Shown piece after piece: positions 12,282 to 24,607 of a DNA stretch of 64,000 nt. Both the position numbers and the translations under genes were made by a program. The notes under the pieces are model-generated. The model saw nothing but the letters and a program-made list of their open reading frames with translations, was not told the origin of the DNA and searched no databases. Each line of letters opens with the position of its first letter. The first letter of the stretch is position 1. Location of the stretch: positions 1,463,366-1,527,365 of the forward strand of contig CM022677.1 of the NCBI GenBank assembly GCA_012295275.1. Direction: 5' to 3'. The stretch is from Chrysomallon squamiferum. Lineage: Eukaryota > Mollusca > Gastropoda > Neomphalida > Peltospiridae.

Positions 12282-13145
12282 AAATACACACGCTTTAGTA
12301 ATTATAGTAAGTAAATAAACTACAAATATATGTAAATAAGTAAATTTCTCTTTAACCATCCATAATACTCTTTTCACGGAAAAAAAAGCCGATTACTCTT
12401 AAAGTTAGTTTGTAAATTTGAGAATTAAAATATTTAGCTAAGATGAGTTTTGTGTAACAGAGTTTTAAAATGTGTCAGCCTGGGCTGGCTTCTCTCGCTC
12501 TTTTCACAGACGTCTGCGGAAATCTAACATATGACGTCAGCAAGGAAAACTCGAGTTTGAGGAAGAACAAGCGACAAACGGATGTTCTGCACGGCCCAGC
12601 GTTTCCTTTTGATGAACAAGGAGGTCACTGGCGAGGACCTTTAAACTTTGACCTTGCTTTGTAAAATGCGATAAGCGTTTGATAGCGGGATGTGGTAAAA
12701 TATTTGTTTCACTTTTGATATCGTCATCATGCTGTGTAATGTGTGTCATTAAAAGCGTATTTGTTATATATATATATATAATTTCTTTTTCTGTTAAATT
12801 AATAAACTTAAAGTGTTATTTTATTATTTATCTAGTGAATAAGTGTAGTTTTATGCCAACATGATAATTAGCTTTAATTTACTGGTACTAGTCGGTGACA
12901 ATAACAGTAACAGTAACAACAACAACAACAACGATAACAATAATAAGCATTACAGTAATAATCACAACGAAGACAAAAAATTATTATTATAAAGTTTACA
13001 AAATCTGATCTTCTTCTGTTTGGATTGTGTTTTTTGTACAACTTACATTTTGTTAACAGCTGAATTAACATACAACAACATATCTCTGATTCAGTTTAGT
13101 CTTCACAGGACGACTAAATTGTAAGGTATATTTTCTTCTTCTTTT
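11826..13145. repeat. Segment F1 (inverted partner F2)
   Basis: The reverse complement matches 59,945-61,445. The best blocks are 11,860-11,940 (three transitions in about 79 bp against 61,325-61,400), 12,460-12,660 (about 94% over its first 100 bp against 60,360-60,480) and 13,050-13,140 (against 59,950-60,020, and also the end of E1 near 54,950). It contains a TGACGTCA palindrome at 12,533 and is richer in GC than its surroundings. No protein is recognisable. The 73-codon frame at 11,853-12,074 is not kept throughout in F2. Confidence 0.8.
12460..12665. promoter_or_regulatory. Conserved GC-richer block with CRE-like palindrome
   Basis: This 200-bp block holds a full TGACGTCA palindrome (12,533-12,540) and cagacgtctgcgg, and is kept at about 94% in F2 in inverted orientation. 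The mix of CpG-bearing sites and unusual conservation would fit a promoter or 5' exon. No TATA box or start site can be assigned, so the role is inferred. Confidence 0.3.
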
Positions 13146-13620
13146 ATTATCATATTTTAAATTTGATATTTAAATTATATTAAATGAGGCGATTACAATC
13201 AACACAAGATATCACCGTCCGGCTCATATACACGTGGATCCCATGAGGTTTTTCGCTTTTTCTTTCAACAACCGGTCCGATTTAACTGACGTAAAAATGG
13301 TGCGATCATTATTCCAAAACATGTTACAAATGTAATCTTCACTGAAGTACCTGAAATCCGACTGACAGCTTTTCAAAGATATAGTGGTATCTCTTAAATA
13401 ATCCAGAAATTCAAAGACAAATTGTGTAAGTTATTCGGCCGCGGTTGTTTTAAGCTTGTCAAACCGAACACTGATAGAGTTATCTCCCTTTTGGGGGCGG
13501 AGTTATGATATTGTGCTGAGGTCATTAGGACCGTATACATCATGCTTCATACTGTTGTCATCAAATACAGGAGACTTGTATTGTAATGTATGTCAGTATA
13601 TGCAGCCGTTATTTATGTGT
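13146..13620. other. Non-coding linker upstream of MARS1 copy 2
   Basis: Ordinary base composition and no clear gene. 13,430-13,510 is GC-richer, with gagttatctccctttt at about 13,478. I recall this motif as frequent in molluscan repeats. The equivalent DNA upstream of copy 1 falls in the assembly gap. Confidence 0.4.
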
Positions 13621-15286
13621 ATACACACATATATTTAAAAATGTCTCTGTTTAGTTATTTGTTTATTTAATCTGATTTATATTTCTTTCAGCGTAAAATG
13701 TCAGTGCAGACATTGCTCTGTTTTGTTTATAGCATACGTTGTTGATCATCAAACCTGCAGGGTTAATTAACTCACATACACATAATTATGTAAATATACA
13801 TACATCCACCCGTCCATTTTTCTTTCTCAAATTAGTCATTAATTTGTATTTCTAAAACCACAATTATGCACTAATATTTTAAAATCTTCATTATAACCTC
13901 TTAATTTACATAAATATTGAGATATTGTTAATATTGTATTATATTTTATATCTTTTGACACACTGTATATTTAAATATTTAATTGATTTTAAATTTATTT
14001 TTCTCTACATTGGATATGACTCTCTTTCCTGCATTGAAGACTTAGGGATGTTCTGTTCTTACACAAACACCTGTAACCGAAGTGATTTCAGAACATTATT
14101 ACTCTGTAGAATTGAGAGAAGCAGTCACAATCTGAGATTGCTGTAAAACCAAGGGTGAGAAAATTTAAAATTAAATATTTTAAAATGTAAGCAGTTGTCA
14201 CATAATGTTACTAAACAAATGCTATCACCTTACTATAAATAAATTAATAATACTGATAAATAAGTTATTAATAAATTATCTTTATAAAATCAAATTGAAA
14301 ATTTATTAAATATGTTGCAATAGCTTTAGTAAAGAGAAAGAGAGAGAGAGTGTGTCTGTGTGTTTGCATATGTATCAAGTCATAAATTTTAATATGTATA
14401 TGTACATGTACTATATTTTATTTATTTATTTATTTTTTATAGTTGTTTCCTGTTTCCTTATTTATTTAATTATTTATTTATTTTAGTTTATCCACAACAT
14501 GGCAAAAGAAATATATTAGTCACCAGTGCTCTTCCATATATCAGCAGTGTTCCTCACCATGGCAACATCACTGGTTGTGTAGTCAGTTCTTATGTTTTCT
14601 CCAGGTAACACATTTTATTTTATGTGTTAGAGTTATCTGCCTTTGCACATTTCTGTTTTATTATTTTAGCTTTTCGAACTACCCAATGTTATTGTAACTT
14701 TTGTTTGTTTTTATTTTAAATAACATATTATTAAAATGTTATTGAATTCATATTATTAGATTATTACCAAATTACAGTTAGATATGTTATTCTTATTTCA
14801 GTTAATTTTATTATTACTTATTATATATGTTATTACAGTTAATTTTATTATTACTTGTTTTAGGGTGATTATTTCAGAATGTTCAAAGTGTGGCTATCAC
14901 TATATGAGAGGTCACCAATGTGATGTGTGTGACTCATCAATGCTGTAGAAATGAAAAACACAAAATATAAATCTTGTAAGTCATTACCAGTCATTAAAAC
15001 ATCACAAACTATTTTTAGATTCACCAAAGTTAAACTTGATTTGTTTTTTTCTTGATTCATTTGCTGATAAACTTTCAAATCCTAATAAACTTTTTATTTT
15101 GTTTTCAGTTAATTATGTATATTATTTGTTTGGTGTGAATTTAATAGTTAACATTTATTTATGGTTGTCATTATATAAGAAAATGTAAAAATTTTATAAT
15201 ATTTTAATCAGTAAATAATTTTAGGGGTTTTACGAAACAGTAGTATTCAGCTTAATGATAACTGTTCTTATCCATTTGTATGAAAC

Positions 15287-15289
<3 letters not shown>

Positions 15290-15329
<40 letters not shown>
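15290..15329. repeat. (AC)20 microsatellite
   Basis: Counterpart of 10,400-10,443 in the MARS1 duplicate. Confidence 0.95.
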
Positions 15330-15331
<2 letters not shown>

Positions 15332-16682
15332 GTATTTCATCGCTGACTTAGAAAACAGTTATGCTGATAATGAATTGTTTAAGTGTATCTGTGTGGATGG
15401 TAGATGTGTGTGTTTGAGGAGGGTTGGATGTTGGTGTTTGCATGGATATGTATAACTGTATGTTTGTGTGTAAAGGGTTATGATTATGAGTAATATATTT
15501 GTTAATTTTTCAGAGCTTTTAGGTGATTTTATAAAGAATCCTGATCAAGTTTTTACTACTGAACCTGGACAACAAATACTAAACTGACAACAAATACTAA
15601 ACAGATAATAAATACTAAACTGATAAGAAATATTTGTATTGGAGATGGAATGAAAGCAAGATGTATCAATTGTGACTTGAAGTGGAGGGCCCTAGTCCCA
15701 TTGGAGGGATACACTGACTAAGTATAATACATCAGTTACATTTATATAAAAATAATGATAACTTCCTGTCTTAAAAATTTTTTTTTCTTTTGAAGACTGA
15801 GTAAAAAATAGTGAAAGAAATATGAATATAAAATAGTAGAGTTTAAATAACACATCTAAATTGTAAGAAATTTATATGATATCTGAAAAAGCTATTTGTA
15901 GAGGAAAAAAGACATTGCTGAATCTGTTCTTGTATGCATTTAATATTAAATATGAAGATGATAAATCTAATGTCTGATTTCCAAACCATGTTATCCCTGC
16001 AATCCTCTTGGCTATGAATATAATTCCTTGCTTCTGACTGGTCAAGCTTATAATTTCAAGACACACAATTGTTAAATATTTAAACAACAATTTATCTAAA
16101 TTTAATAATGATAATGAAAAAATAACAAAAACAAAATTGATGAATTAGTTTTATTATATTTTTTGTTTCTATTTAATTTATTAGTTGTTAAATTTCCAGG
16201 TATTCCATGTTTGGTTTGATGTTATAGTTGACTACATTTCAATCACAGCTAACTACACAGACAGGTGAGAAAAATCCATCAAAGGTTTGTTTTGTGTGTT
16301 TTTTTCTAGTTTACATTTTCATTTTCTGAAATCAGAATAGAAAAAGCAAAAACAATTAAATAAATATTAATTTTATTAAATTTTAAAATAATCTATAATT
16401 TTGTAAATATGAATGAGTTGACATAGGTTAGTTTGTGTTGGTATATGTACAGTTACCATGTTTTATCAAAACAACATTAGAACCTATTTTTCCATTTATT
16501 AGTTTTCATTTTCAGTCTGATATTTTATATTTGTTGTCAAAGGCAAACCAAGATTTAACATAATTTATTCAGTTATCTGCTTTTTATCTTAACTTAGTAG
16601 TGATATATTTTCATCAGTGTCTTAATTTAATTCCTTGTTATTATATTATTAACTTTGATACACACAAATGTCCATTTTAACA

Positions 16683-16831
16683 TATCCTTCTTCTTCTTCA
16701 TCTACTTCTTCTTCTTCTTCTTCTTCTTATTGTTATTATTATCATCATCATCATCATTATGCTGTTGTTGCTATTCTATTTCTTTTGTAGTTTTTTTTTT
16801 ATTTTAGTGTTAATTTTTTTTTTATTTATAA

Positions 16832-16878
<47 letters not shown>
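16683..16878. repeat. CTT / ATC / ATT triplet arrays
   Basis: CTT units, then ATC, then a T-rich spacer and about twelve ATT units, ending just before the last MARS1 exon remnant. Confidence 0.85.
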
Positions 16879-16994
16879 GTTCAGCTGTGCAACTTTCTTG
16901 GCAAGGACAGTGTACTTTTCACAGTGTAATTTTTACTTCCACATTTCTCTACACTGATGATAATTACACAACTGTTAACACATGTTGGGTACAG

Positions 16995-17630
16995 GTAAGC
17001 AGTTTTTATTTTTAGTGTAAACACATTTCATTGGTCTAGAATGTAAATCTAAAGTCTGACTCACAGAGTATATATATATTTATTTTTTATCTGATTTATC
17101 CATCAGCAATTTAAAATACAACCTTTTTTAAAATACATTCATATGTAGTCAGTGTTTTCCTAAGATTCTTACATTTTTGTTATTTTTACTTAACCTGTTC
17201 ACAATTTGATTATTTTAGTCTTAAACTGACATGTGTGAGCTGACATATGAAACAAGGTTCTAAGTTGCAGAGTAAAAGTATTTCAGTGTCTGTAACTAGT
17301 GGAGTGACACAAGCTTTTAGATGTTGATTCTAGGTGTGTTTTAGAGCACGTTTATGAACTGTTATTTGCTGGATGGTTTATTTTCTGAAAAAAAGAGAAT
17401 CTTACATGATGTGTATCAACTGCAAGCTTCTTTATTTTTTTACACAGCAGAGAAATATCAATGAGTGAATGAGTGAAATATCAAAATACAAATCAATGAA
17501 AAAATCCAACTTAATACATGATTTTATGTGATGGGTCAAATGTTATATCTTTCCAGTAAAGTTTCTAATTCATCTCTTCAGTGTCTTTAGTGATCTCAGT
17601 TTTGACTTTCCATTCATCTTTACACACTGC
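16995..17630. other. Intron-like stretch with no recognised feature
   Basis: AT-rich, with no exon I can match to MARS1 or to any other family. A gtaagc donor at 16,995 closes the last MARS1 remnant. Confidence 0.5.
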
Positions 17631-17633
17631 TTA

Positions 17634-18010
17634 GTGATATCAGTACACCATTACACTCATTTACTTGTAGAATTGTTCAGTATTATCAGTGATCTCACTA
17701 CACCAGTACACTCATTTACTTGTAGAATTGTTCAGTATTGTCAGCGATCTCAGTACACCATTACACTCATTTACTTCTAGAATTGTTCAGTATTGTCAGT
17801 GATATCAGTACACCATTACACTCATTTACTTGTAGAATTGTTCAGTATTGTCAGTGATCTCAGTACACCATTACACTCATTTACAATTGGAATTGTTCAG
17901 TATTGTCAGTGATCTCAGTACATTATTACACTCATTTACTTGTAGAATTGTTCAGTATTGTCAGTGATCTCAGTACACCAGTACACTCATTTACTTCTAG
18001 AATTGTTCAG
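17634..18010. repeat. 55-bp minisatellite, about 7 copies
   Basis: The unit starts ttacactcatttacttgtag and ends with a gatctcagtacacca-like block. Copies differ by single substitutions such as gatatc/gatctc and acttgtag/acttctag, and the unit length stays at 55 bp in the clean copies. No open frame is kept. Confidence 0.95.
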
Positions 18011-19306
18011 TTGTTTTTAACTTAGATGCCTGTTCTTACTTCAGGAAAGAAAAGTTCAATAAAAAGAAAACATAACTTTCTTTAATACTTTTACATTGGG
18101 ACTGATTTTTAACTCTTTCAGACATATATTTTGGGGATAAGAACTAGGGAATATTCCACACAGAAGTTGTAACAGTATTTTCGTTCCATTCAGATTATTA
18201 TATTTTCAAGTATCAGTGGGTTAAAACATTTGTGATGTTTAATTTTATAATATCTGAAAATCAAATTCAAAATATTAATGTCATATATTTTCCTACCAGA
18301 GAGTAGAATTTGAGGCCACATATTTTATTATTATAAAAATATATTTAACAACACAGGTCTTAACTGTTAGGGATGATGCTATAAATGGACTATATAAACC
18401 ACTTAGTTGTGGCCTACAGACAGAACTAAATGCTATGACATAAACCACTATAACTAGTCTAATCCATAATAAGAGTAGATTTACAAAATGAAGAGACATT
18501 TACATCACAAAACGTGGTTCAAGGACAGGGTGTTACTCAGTGTTGTCATTCGCAACATTAGCCTTCTTTTTACAGACAGAACTAAATGGTGCGACATAAA
18601 TCACTACATGTAGACTAAGCAATAGTAGTCATTTATGTCACCAAACTGAGTTTAAGGGCAGAAGGGCGTTTACTAGGCTTTTACTGTAAGTTGTCACTGG
18701 AAACATTCATATTTATTTTGCAGAGAGAAATAAATGATGTGACATAAATCAATAAATGTGATCTCATTACTTACTACCTTAAGAGATTACAAAATAACTC
18801 ATTCTTACATAACATTAGTTTGACCCTGATATTGCAGTATCTTAACCTGTTCTGTGTTTTAGGTAAGTTGAAAGTGATTGGTCACTACTGAAGATGGAAG
18901 CTGTTGTAGATGATGTGTCTGATAAGGGAAGTTTTTTCAAGGAGTGGTTGGTTGTGTGTGTGTTTTGTGTTGTTTTTCTAATATATCTTAGGTCAGAATC
19001 TTGAAATTGTTTGACACATTAATTTGTGTAGGTAAAGTTCTTTCTATTTGTGTTCTTACATGTGTCAGTAATTCAGTTAAACTTAGTTTGTGTGCATCTG
19101 TTGTCACTAATTGTTATAATAAAACTGCCAATTTACAATAAAGTATTATTCTTTTCTATTTGTTACCTGTTTTCATCAGCTGATCATATGCACATTATTA
19201 ATATTCACATTTGTTTCTATGTTATTTCTTTATTTTGTTTTTGTTCTATTTAAATATAATAATAACTTGTAACATTTCTCATATTTCTTCATTATACTTT
19301 TGCAGT
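18011..19306. other. Non-coding stretch, possible decayed exon near 18,890
   Basis: Three loosely similar blocks (about 18,350-18,480, 18,560-18,660 and 18,720-18,800) share a cagagaactaaatg...gacataaatcacta pattern, suggesting a degraded roughly 180-bp tandem repeat. A short open stretch at 18,893-18,949 reads MEAVVDDVSDKGSFFKEWL but has no identified family. Confidence 0.4.
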
Positions 19307-19661
19307 GTTAAAAACTGGAACAAATCATTTATTGAAATTCCTTATCCAGAGTTGAATTGTGATGTGACATTCGGATGACACACTAGAGGTATTTATATCA
19401 AACATTTATTTTTCTTATTTTTTGGCTTTTATATAAGATCAGTGTTCATGTATGTTGCTGTGATGGAAGATACTTTTTGTTAGATCCTGGGTTTAAAACA
19501 ATACTGTAACAAAATATTTCAGACTATGTCAGATGAGGATCAGCCTTGTAAGGAGCAGCAAGCACACAAGGACAAAGTCTGTGTTACACCACAGCATGAC
19601 AGCTCTGATGATTACAGTGATCATTTCTGATGGGAATGAGAGAAGAAGACATACACTCCGG
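19307..19661 (+). pseudogene. Two exon-like remnants of an unidentified gene
   Basis: 19,307-19,389 follows a ttttgcag acceptor, reads VKNWNKSFIEIPYPELNC and ends at a gtattt donor after a frame break. 19,525-19,661 follows tatttcag and reads SDEDQPCKEQQAHKDK, then VCVTPQHDSSDDYSDHF and a stop, ending at a good ccg/gtaaga donor. The acidic, Ser-rich composition and splice signals look exon-like. The stops and shifts mean it is broken or misread. I do not recognise the family. Confidence 0.35.
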
Positions 19662-20456
19662 TAAGATGCATTGATTTTTGTTTTACCACTCACTCACACA
19701 CATACACATAATTACACTCAGTTAAAAGCTACTTCAAGCTGTTTATTACATTTATGAGTCATATATAATTTGAAATGTATATGTCTGACACACATTTCTA
19801 CCGTGAGTTCTTTTATTGAGATAAAAATTTGCTGTGAGCAGAAACCAGTAATGAACTAGTTAGATTTTTTGTTATAAAGTTTCAGTTGGTTCCCTTCCTT
19901 TATGTTTGTTTGTGTTTCTTACAGTAAAACTGATTTAGTTATTGTTATAAATTCTCAGTTGTTTCCCTTCCTTTGTGTTTATTTATGCTTCTTACATTTA
20001 AACCAGAGATAATAACCAAAACATGGTGGTAAATGTTTCACGTATCAGCTGGTTAGGTTCTGTGATGGGACTCTACTTCTGCTCTAGTATCGCTTTTCAT
20101 AAATAAATAAGTAATTTTGTGTTATTTACAAAATTATATAATTCATGGTTACAGTAAACATTGATAATGGTGTCCTTTGATGATATGAAAACAATTTTAT
20201 ATTTTTATTATTTTTTCATTTAAAATTTACATTATAAAAATTCTGCTTACAATCATGTGTGACTTAGGTAAGTATTAAATATGTTTCTATAACGCTGTTA
20301 AACACTGAACTATTTTACCATTACATTGTAATTACAATTATTTAAATCAATAAATTACTAATCTGACATTTAAAAGAATAACTTTAATTTTGGCATTTCA
20401 TGCAGGAACATGCTCTTAAAAGCATTTAGAAAAGCTTTTGTTTTTATTTTATTTTA

Positions 20457-20516
<60 letters not shown>

Positions 20517-21080
20517 TTTTAAGTTCATTACTCACTATTTTGGATAAATGATGAAAATTCTGTAAATAAGCAATGTGAGAATTAAGCTCAAAGAAAAAGA
20601 TTTTTACTTATAAAAGTTGAACTTAATACAAAATATAGGTGATGCTCTATAATGGACCCAGTGTAATTTATACTTTCCATGTTTAATGCTACCAGCCTTT
20701 CCTAATAATAAAGTATAACAATATTTTGACCAGCTTGTATATAAAGGATGACTTACCCAATATTTTATTTTATTTTTTATTTAATTTATTTATATATCAT
20801 AAAATATGAGAAATGACAGAACTAAAGCTCACAGTTTGAGTAAATTAGTGTAAAATTATGACATACTCAGTCTGTTAGAGATTTTTGTATGGATTAATTA
20901 TGTCATCATTGAAAATATAGACTCCACAGAGATAAATGAATAACAAATAAATAAACAAAATACTATAAAAATAGAAGAAGAAAAAAATCATAAGATAAAG
21001 GAAATATAATGATTGTGGACACAGAAACAAGACTGAAACAATGCTAATGGAAGAATGGAAATAATGAAGTAATCAGTATA
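19662..21080. other. Non-coding AT-rich stretch
   Basis: An ATT array lies at 20,459-20,515, and the stretch is otherwise featureless. Two blocks containing cccttccttt near 19,895 and 19,967 look like a short local duplication (tcagttggttcccttccttt versus tcagttgtttcccttccttt). Confidence 0.5.
20459..20515. repeat. (ATT)19 microsatellite
   Basis: Uninterrupted ATT units. Confidence 0.95.
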
Positions 21081-21089
21081 TTTGTACAC

Positions 21090-21595
21090 TTGTGTATGTA
21101 TGTTTCTATGTATGTATGTATGTTTCTGTGTGTGTATGTTTCTATGTATGTATGTTTCTGTGTATGTATGTATGTTTCTATGTATGTATGTTTCTATGTA
21201 TGTATGTATGTTTCTGTGTATGTATGTTTCTGTGTATGTATGTTTCTGTGTATGTATGTTTCTCTGTATGTATGTTTCTGTGTATGTATGTTTCTATGTA
21301 TGTATGTTTCTATGTATGTATGTTTCTGTGTATGTATGTTTCTATGTATGTATGTTTCTATGTATGTATGTATGTTTCTGTGTATGTATGTTTCTATGTA
21401 TGTATGTATGTTTCTGTGTATGTATGTTTCTGTGTATGTATGTTTCTATGTATGTATGTTTCTGTGTATGTATGTTTCTGTGTATGTATGTTTCTGTGTA
21501 TGTATGTTTCTATGTATGTATGTTTCTATGTATGTATGTATGTTTCTGTGTATGTATGTTTCTATGTATGTATATTTCTTTGTATGTATGTATAC
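21090..21595. repeat. 12-bp minisatellite (TATGTATGTTTC-type), about 500 bp
   Basis: Units of 12 or 16 bp vary at one base (tttctg, tttcta or tttctc). The repeat has no stop codon in any forward frame, which produces three long overlapping Cys/Val/Tyr/Met-rich frames that are not genes. On the minus strand the same tract is Ile/Thr/His-rich. Confidence 0.95.
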
Positions 21596-21649
21596 TTAAG
21601 AAAAAGAACCTTGGAATGTATTTGTGTGCTTGATAGAGAAAACGGGTAT

Positions 21650-21776
21650 TGAAGTGTGTGTGTATGTTTGTGTGTGTGTTTGTGATGTGTGTGTATGAGT
21701 GTGTTTGTGTGTGTGTATGTGTGTGTATGTCTATGTGTGTGTTTGTGTCTGTGTAAGTGTGTGTGTGTGTGTGTTT
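21650..21776. repeat. Imperfect (GT)n tract
   Basis: GT dinucleotides broken by ATG, TTT and CTG words. It is immediately followed by the H1 homology block. Confidence 0.9.
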
Positions 21777-21779
21777 CGT

Positions 21780-22335
21780 GTGAACGGATACAGTACTCAG
21801 TGAAAAACGGATTTACTTTGGACCAACCGTAAGTGCCGATGTAGCCACAGTGCCGGCATGCAAAAATTAAATATATGAAGTTATAACCATTTAAATGACA
21901 AGAAATATATTTTATTTCTAATGTTATTGTTAAGCGTCTATCAAGTGTCATCTGAGAAACAATCTGTCATCGACGACTGCGAGGTTTTTCTACTTTTTTG
22001 TTCTCGTGTTTTTCTCAAAAAACAAACTTCTCTGTCGTGGCCTCCGTGTTTGAGATCGATTGCAAAAGTCTGATTTCGGTAGCAGCAACGAAAGATTTAA
22101 TTTGTTTTATCATTTTAAAAATATCAGTGTAAGAAAGTTCGGTCACTGGGTCATTGTGTGTATCGTCAATTCATTCAGATTTTTCAATTTGTCATTCGTT
22201 ACTCTTTGCCAAAATTTTAGTTTCGTACAATTGTTTTTACTCGTCACTATGTTTTATAAAGTCAAATATTTCGTGACTTCATTTTTTAAATTGCACTGCC
22301 AGGGTTCAAGGGAGGAATCGACTTCGTCTTAGTAT
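21780..22335 (-). pseudogene. Segment H1: degenerate coiled-coil coding remnant
   Basis: Aligns in the same orientation with 55,080-55,770. The minus strand reads, from 22,300 downwards, KHSDE-stop-KQLYETKILAKSNE, then QIEKSE, then VTELSYTDIFKMIKQIKSF followed by VAATEIRLLQSI. Further down comes a RRLTITLEIKYIS block that pairs with SRLTVTFLIKHST in the other copy. Charged heptad-like composition suggests a coiled coil, as in TRIM-type proteins, but no RING or B-box is present and the family is not identified. Several stops show it is not expressed as a protein. Confidence 0.45.
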
Positions 22336-22339
22336 TAAC

Positions 22340-22890
22340 CCGCGGCAAAATGTCGCCTTCTTTTTTTCCTTTTTCTTTCTTTCTTTCTTTCTTTCTTTAT
22401 TATTTGAAACAGATCACTTGAAAAATGAATCTATCCATACATTTTGCCTCCATTTTGTCCAACCAGCTCCACAACAAATTCTGCGACCAATCAACGGACT
22501 TTCGTTATTTCTGTCAAATGCATTGTTTACTGTCGTGATTAGTGTTTGACAACAAACACAGTTCTTCCAAACTTGTATACAAATTAATTTAATTGAGATT
22601 CACACGATAAATGACATAATTGTCTGAACATGTGTATAGATTAGTTTGTTAACGGCCCTTTTGTATATATTTTGATGTTCAAATTTTTGTTTGTGACAAT
22701 AGCACAGCATTTAAATTTTCGATACTTTGCCATTTCATAGGTCGCTTTGCGATGAATTCAATAAAATAAAGCAAATGTGCGTCATACGTATTTATGTAGA
22801 CTTCTGCTTTTGACACTTAATCTAAATGAGTGAATTCACTTAAGTGTTAACACACGAATAATTTTCTAGTGTATTTAGCTCCGTTAAGGG
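22340..22890. other. Non-coding stretch with short TTTC run
   Basis: A pyrimidine run (TTTC)n sits at 22,365-22,398. Nothing else is recognisable. It is not matched in H2. Confidence 0.5.
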
Positions 22891-22990
22891 CATAGGTTTT
22901 CAACCTGAGGGTCGCGACCTGCAGAGGGGTCGGCAGACTTTTCTCTGAGGGTCGCGAGATCTTTCTTGAGCGAACGTATGTTTTGGCGTT
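22890..22990. mobile_element. Possible hAT-like transposon end fragment
   Basis: The words ttttcaacctgagggtcgcg and gaggggtcggcag, with a second gagggtcgcgag 38 bp on, resemble the termini of some hAT elements (ttctcaacctgtgggtcgcgacc type). No partner end or target duplication was found, so this is a fragment at best. Confidence 0.3.
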
Positions 22991-23890
<900 letters not shown>

Positions 23891-24484
23891 CTACACACAT
23901 CAAGTATATTTATAGGATATGATCTGGAATCCTGTCTCACAACATCTTTTTGTATTACACGCTGTATGCAGAAAAGAAAAATATTACAGAAACTAAATAA
24001 TAAAACTTGATTTTTGTGTTTACATTGTAAAAACAAATTAAATACAAAAATAAACGAAGTAAAATTTTATGATACAAAATAAATTTATTTGCATTTTCTT
24101 TATATACATCTTATACAGAAACAAACAGTAAATCTGAAAGATAATCTAATTTACTTACATATTTGATATAAATATTAATAAAAGAAAATTGATAAATAAA
24201 TGAAATAACAGTTCTTGTATTTTATGTCCAATAGTCAGTAAGTAAACATATCATTTTCTACATTTTATTTTATATACAATTTAAACTGAAATAAAAAAGT
24301 ACAAACGAAGCAAGAAATGGTTAATAATATTGTTTCATATACAAAGAAAACAGCAGTAGAAATATTTAAATCAATAAATAAATACACAAATAAGTTAATA
24401 AATAATAAAGCAATAAAATGTTATTATACATTTTACAAGTATCTGCTTGACAAAAATCAGTCATTTATAAAATTTCAAATTGAA

Positions 24485-24535
24485 TCTAGTGTCTATGACG
24501 TCATCACTGCTGTCTGGCGTCACAAAAAACGTAAA
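24485..24535. promoter_or_regulatory. CRE-like palindrome 3' of left BTB copy
   Basis: TGACGTCA at 24,496-24,503 is followed by a decayed tggcgtca. It is equivalent to the two perfect palindromes downstream of the right BTB copy. Its function is unknown. Confidence 0.3.
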
Positions 24536-24607
24536 CAAATAGACAAATAAAACTAAAAATGAGCCCAGTGATGACTAAAAGTGACAGTGTTTGAACGATG
24601 TTGTTTT

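Larger units (their letters stand above)
13620..16994 (+). pseudogene. MARS1: Methionyl-tRNA synthetase (MARS1) pseudogene, copy 2
   Basis: This is a direct duplicate of copy 1, aligning up to about 16,700. A truncated N-terminal exon lies near 14,015-14,073. 14,487-14,603 encodes the HHGN catalytic exon, and 14,864-15,030 the zinc knuckle CSKCGYHYMRGHQCDVC followed by the same in-frame TAG. 15,514-15,722 encodes GDGMKARCINCDLKW, and 16,201-16,284 the VWFDVIVDYISITANYTD block. An extra exon at 16,885-16,994 encodes NFLGKDSVLFTV, a stop and, after a frameshift, DDNYTTVNTC, matching the family's QFMAKDNVPFH and EDNYT segments. The stop after SSML is shared with copy 1, so the gene was dead before it was duplicated. 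The KMSKS region is absent. Confidence 0.85.

Noticed and set aside
12470-12749. Frames of 64 and 70 codons on both strands of F1
   Set aside because: They are broken in F2 although the DNA is about 94% identical, so conservation is not at the protein level.
21082-21652. Three long overlapping Cys/Val/Tyr-rich frames
   Set aside because: They are translations of a 12-bp minisatellite without stop codons, in all three frames.
22060-22332. 90-codon plus-strand frame
   Set aside because: The better translated similarity to the second copy is on the minus strand; this frame is not kept in H2.
24317-24550. 77-codon Lys/Asn-rich frame
   Set aside because: It lies in the AT-rich 3' flank of the BTB pseudogene on the opposite strand and is not open in B2.
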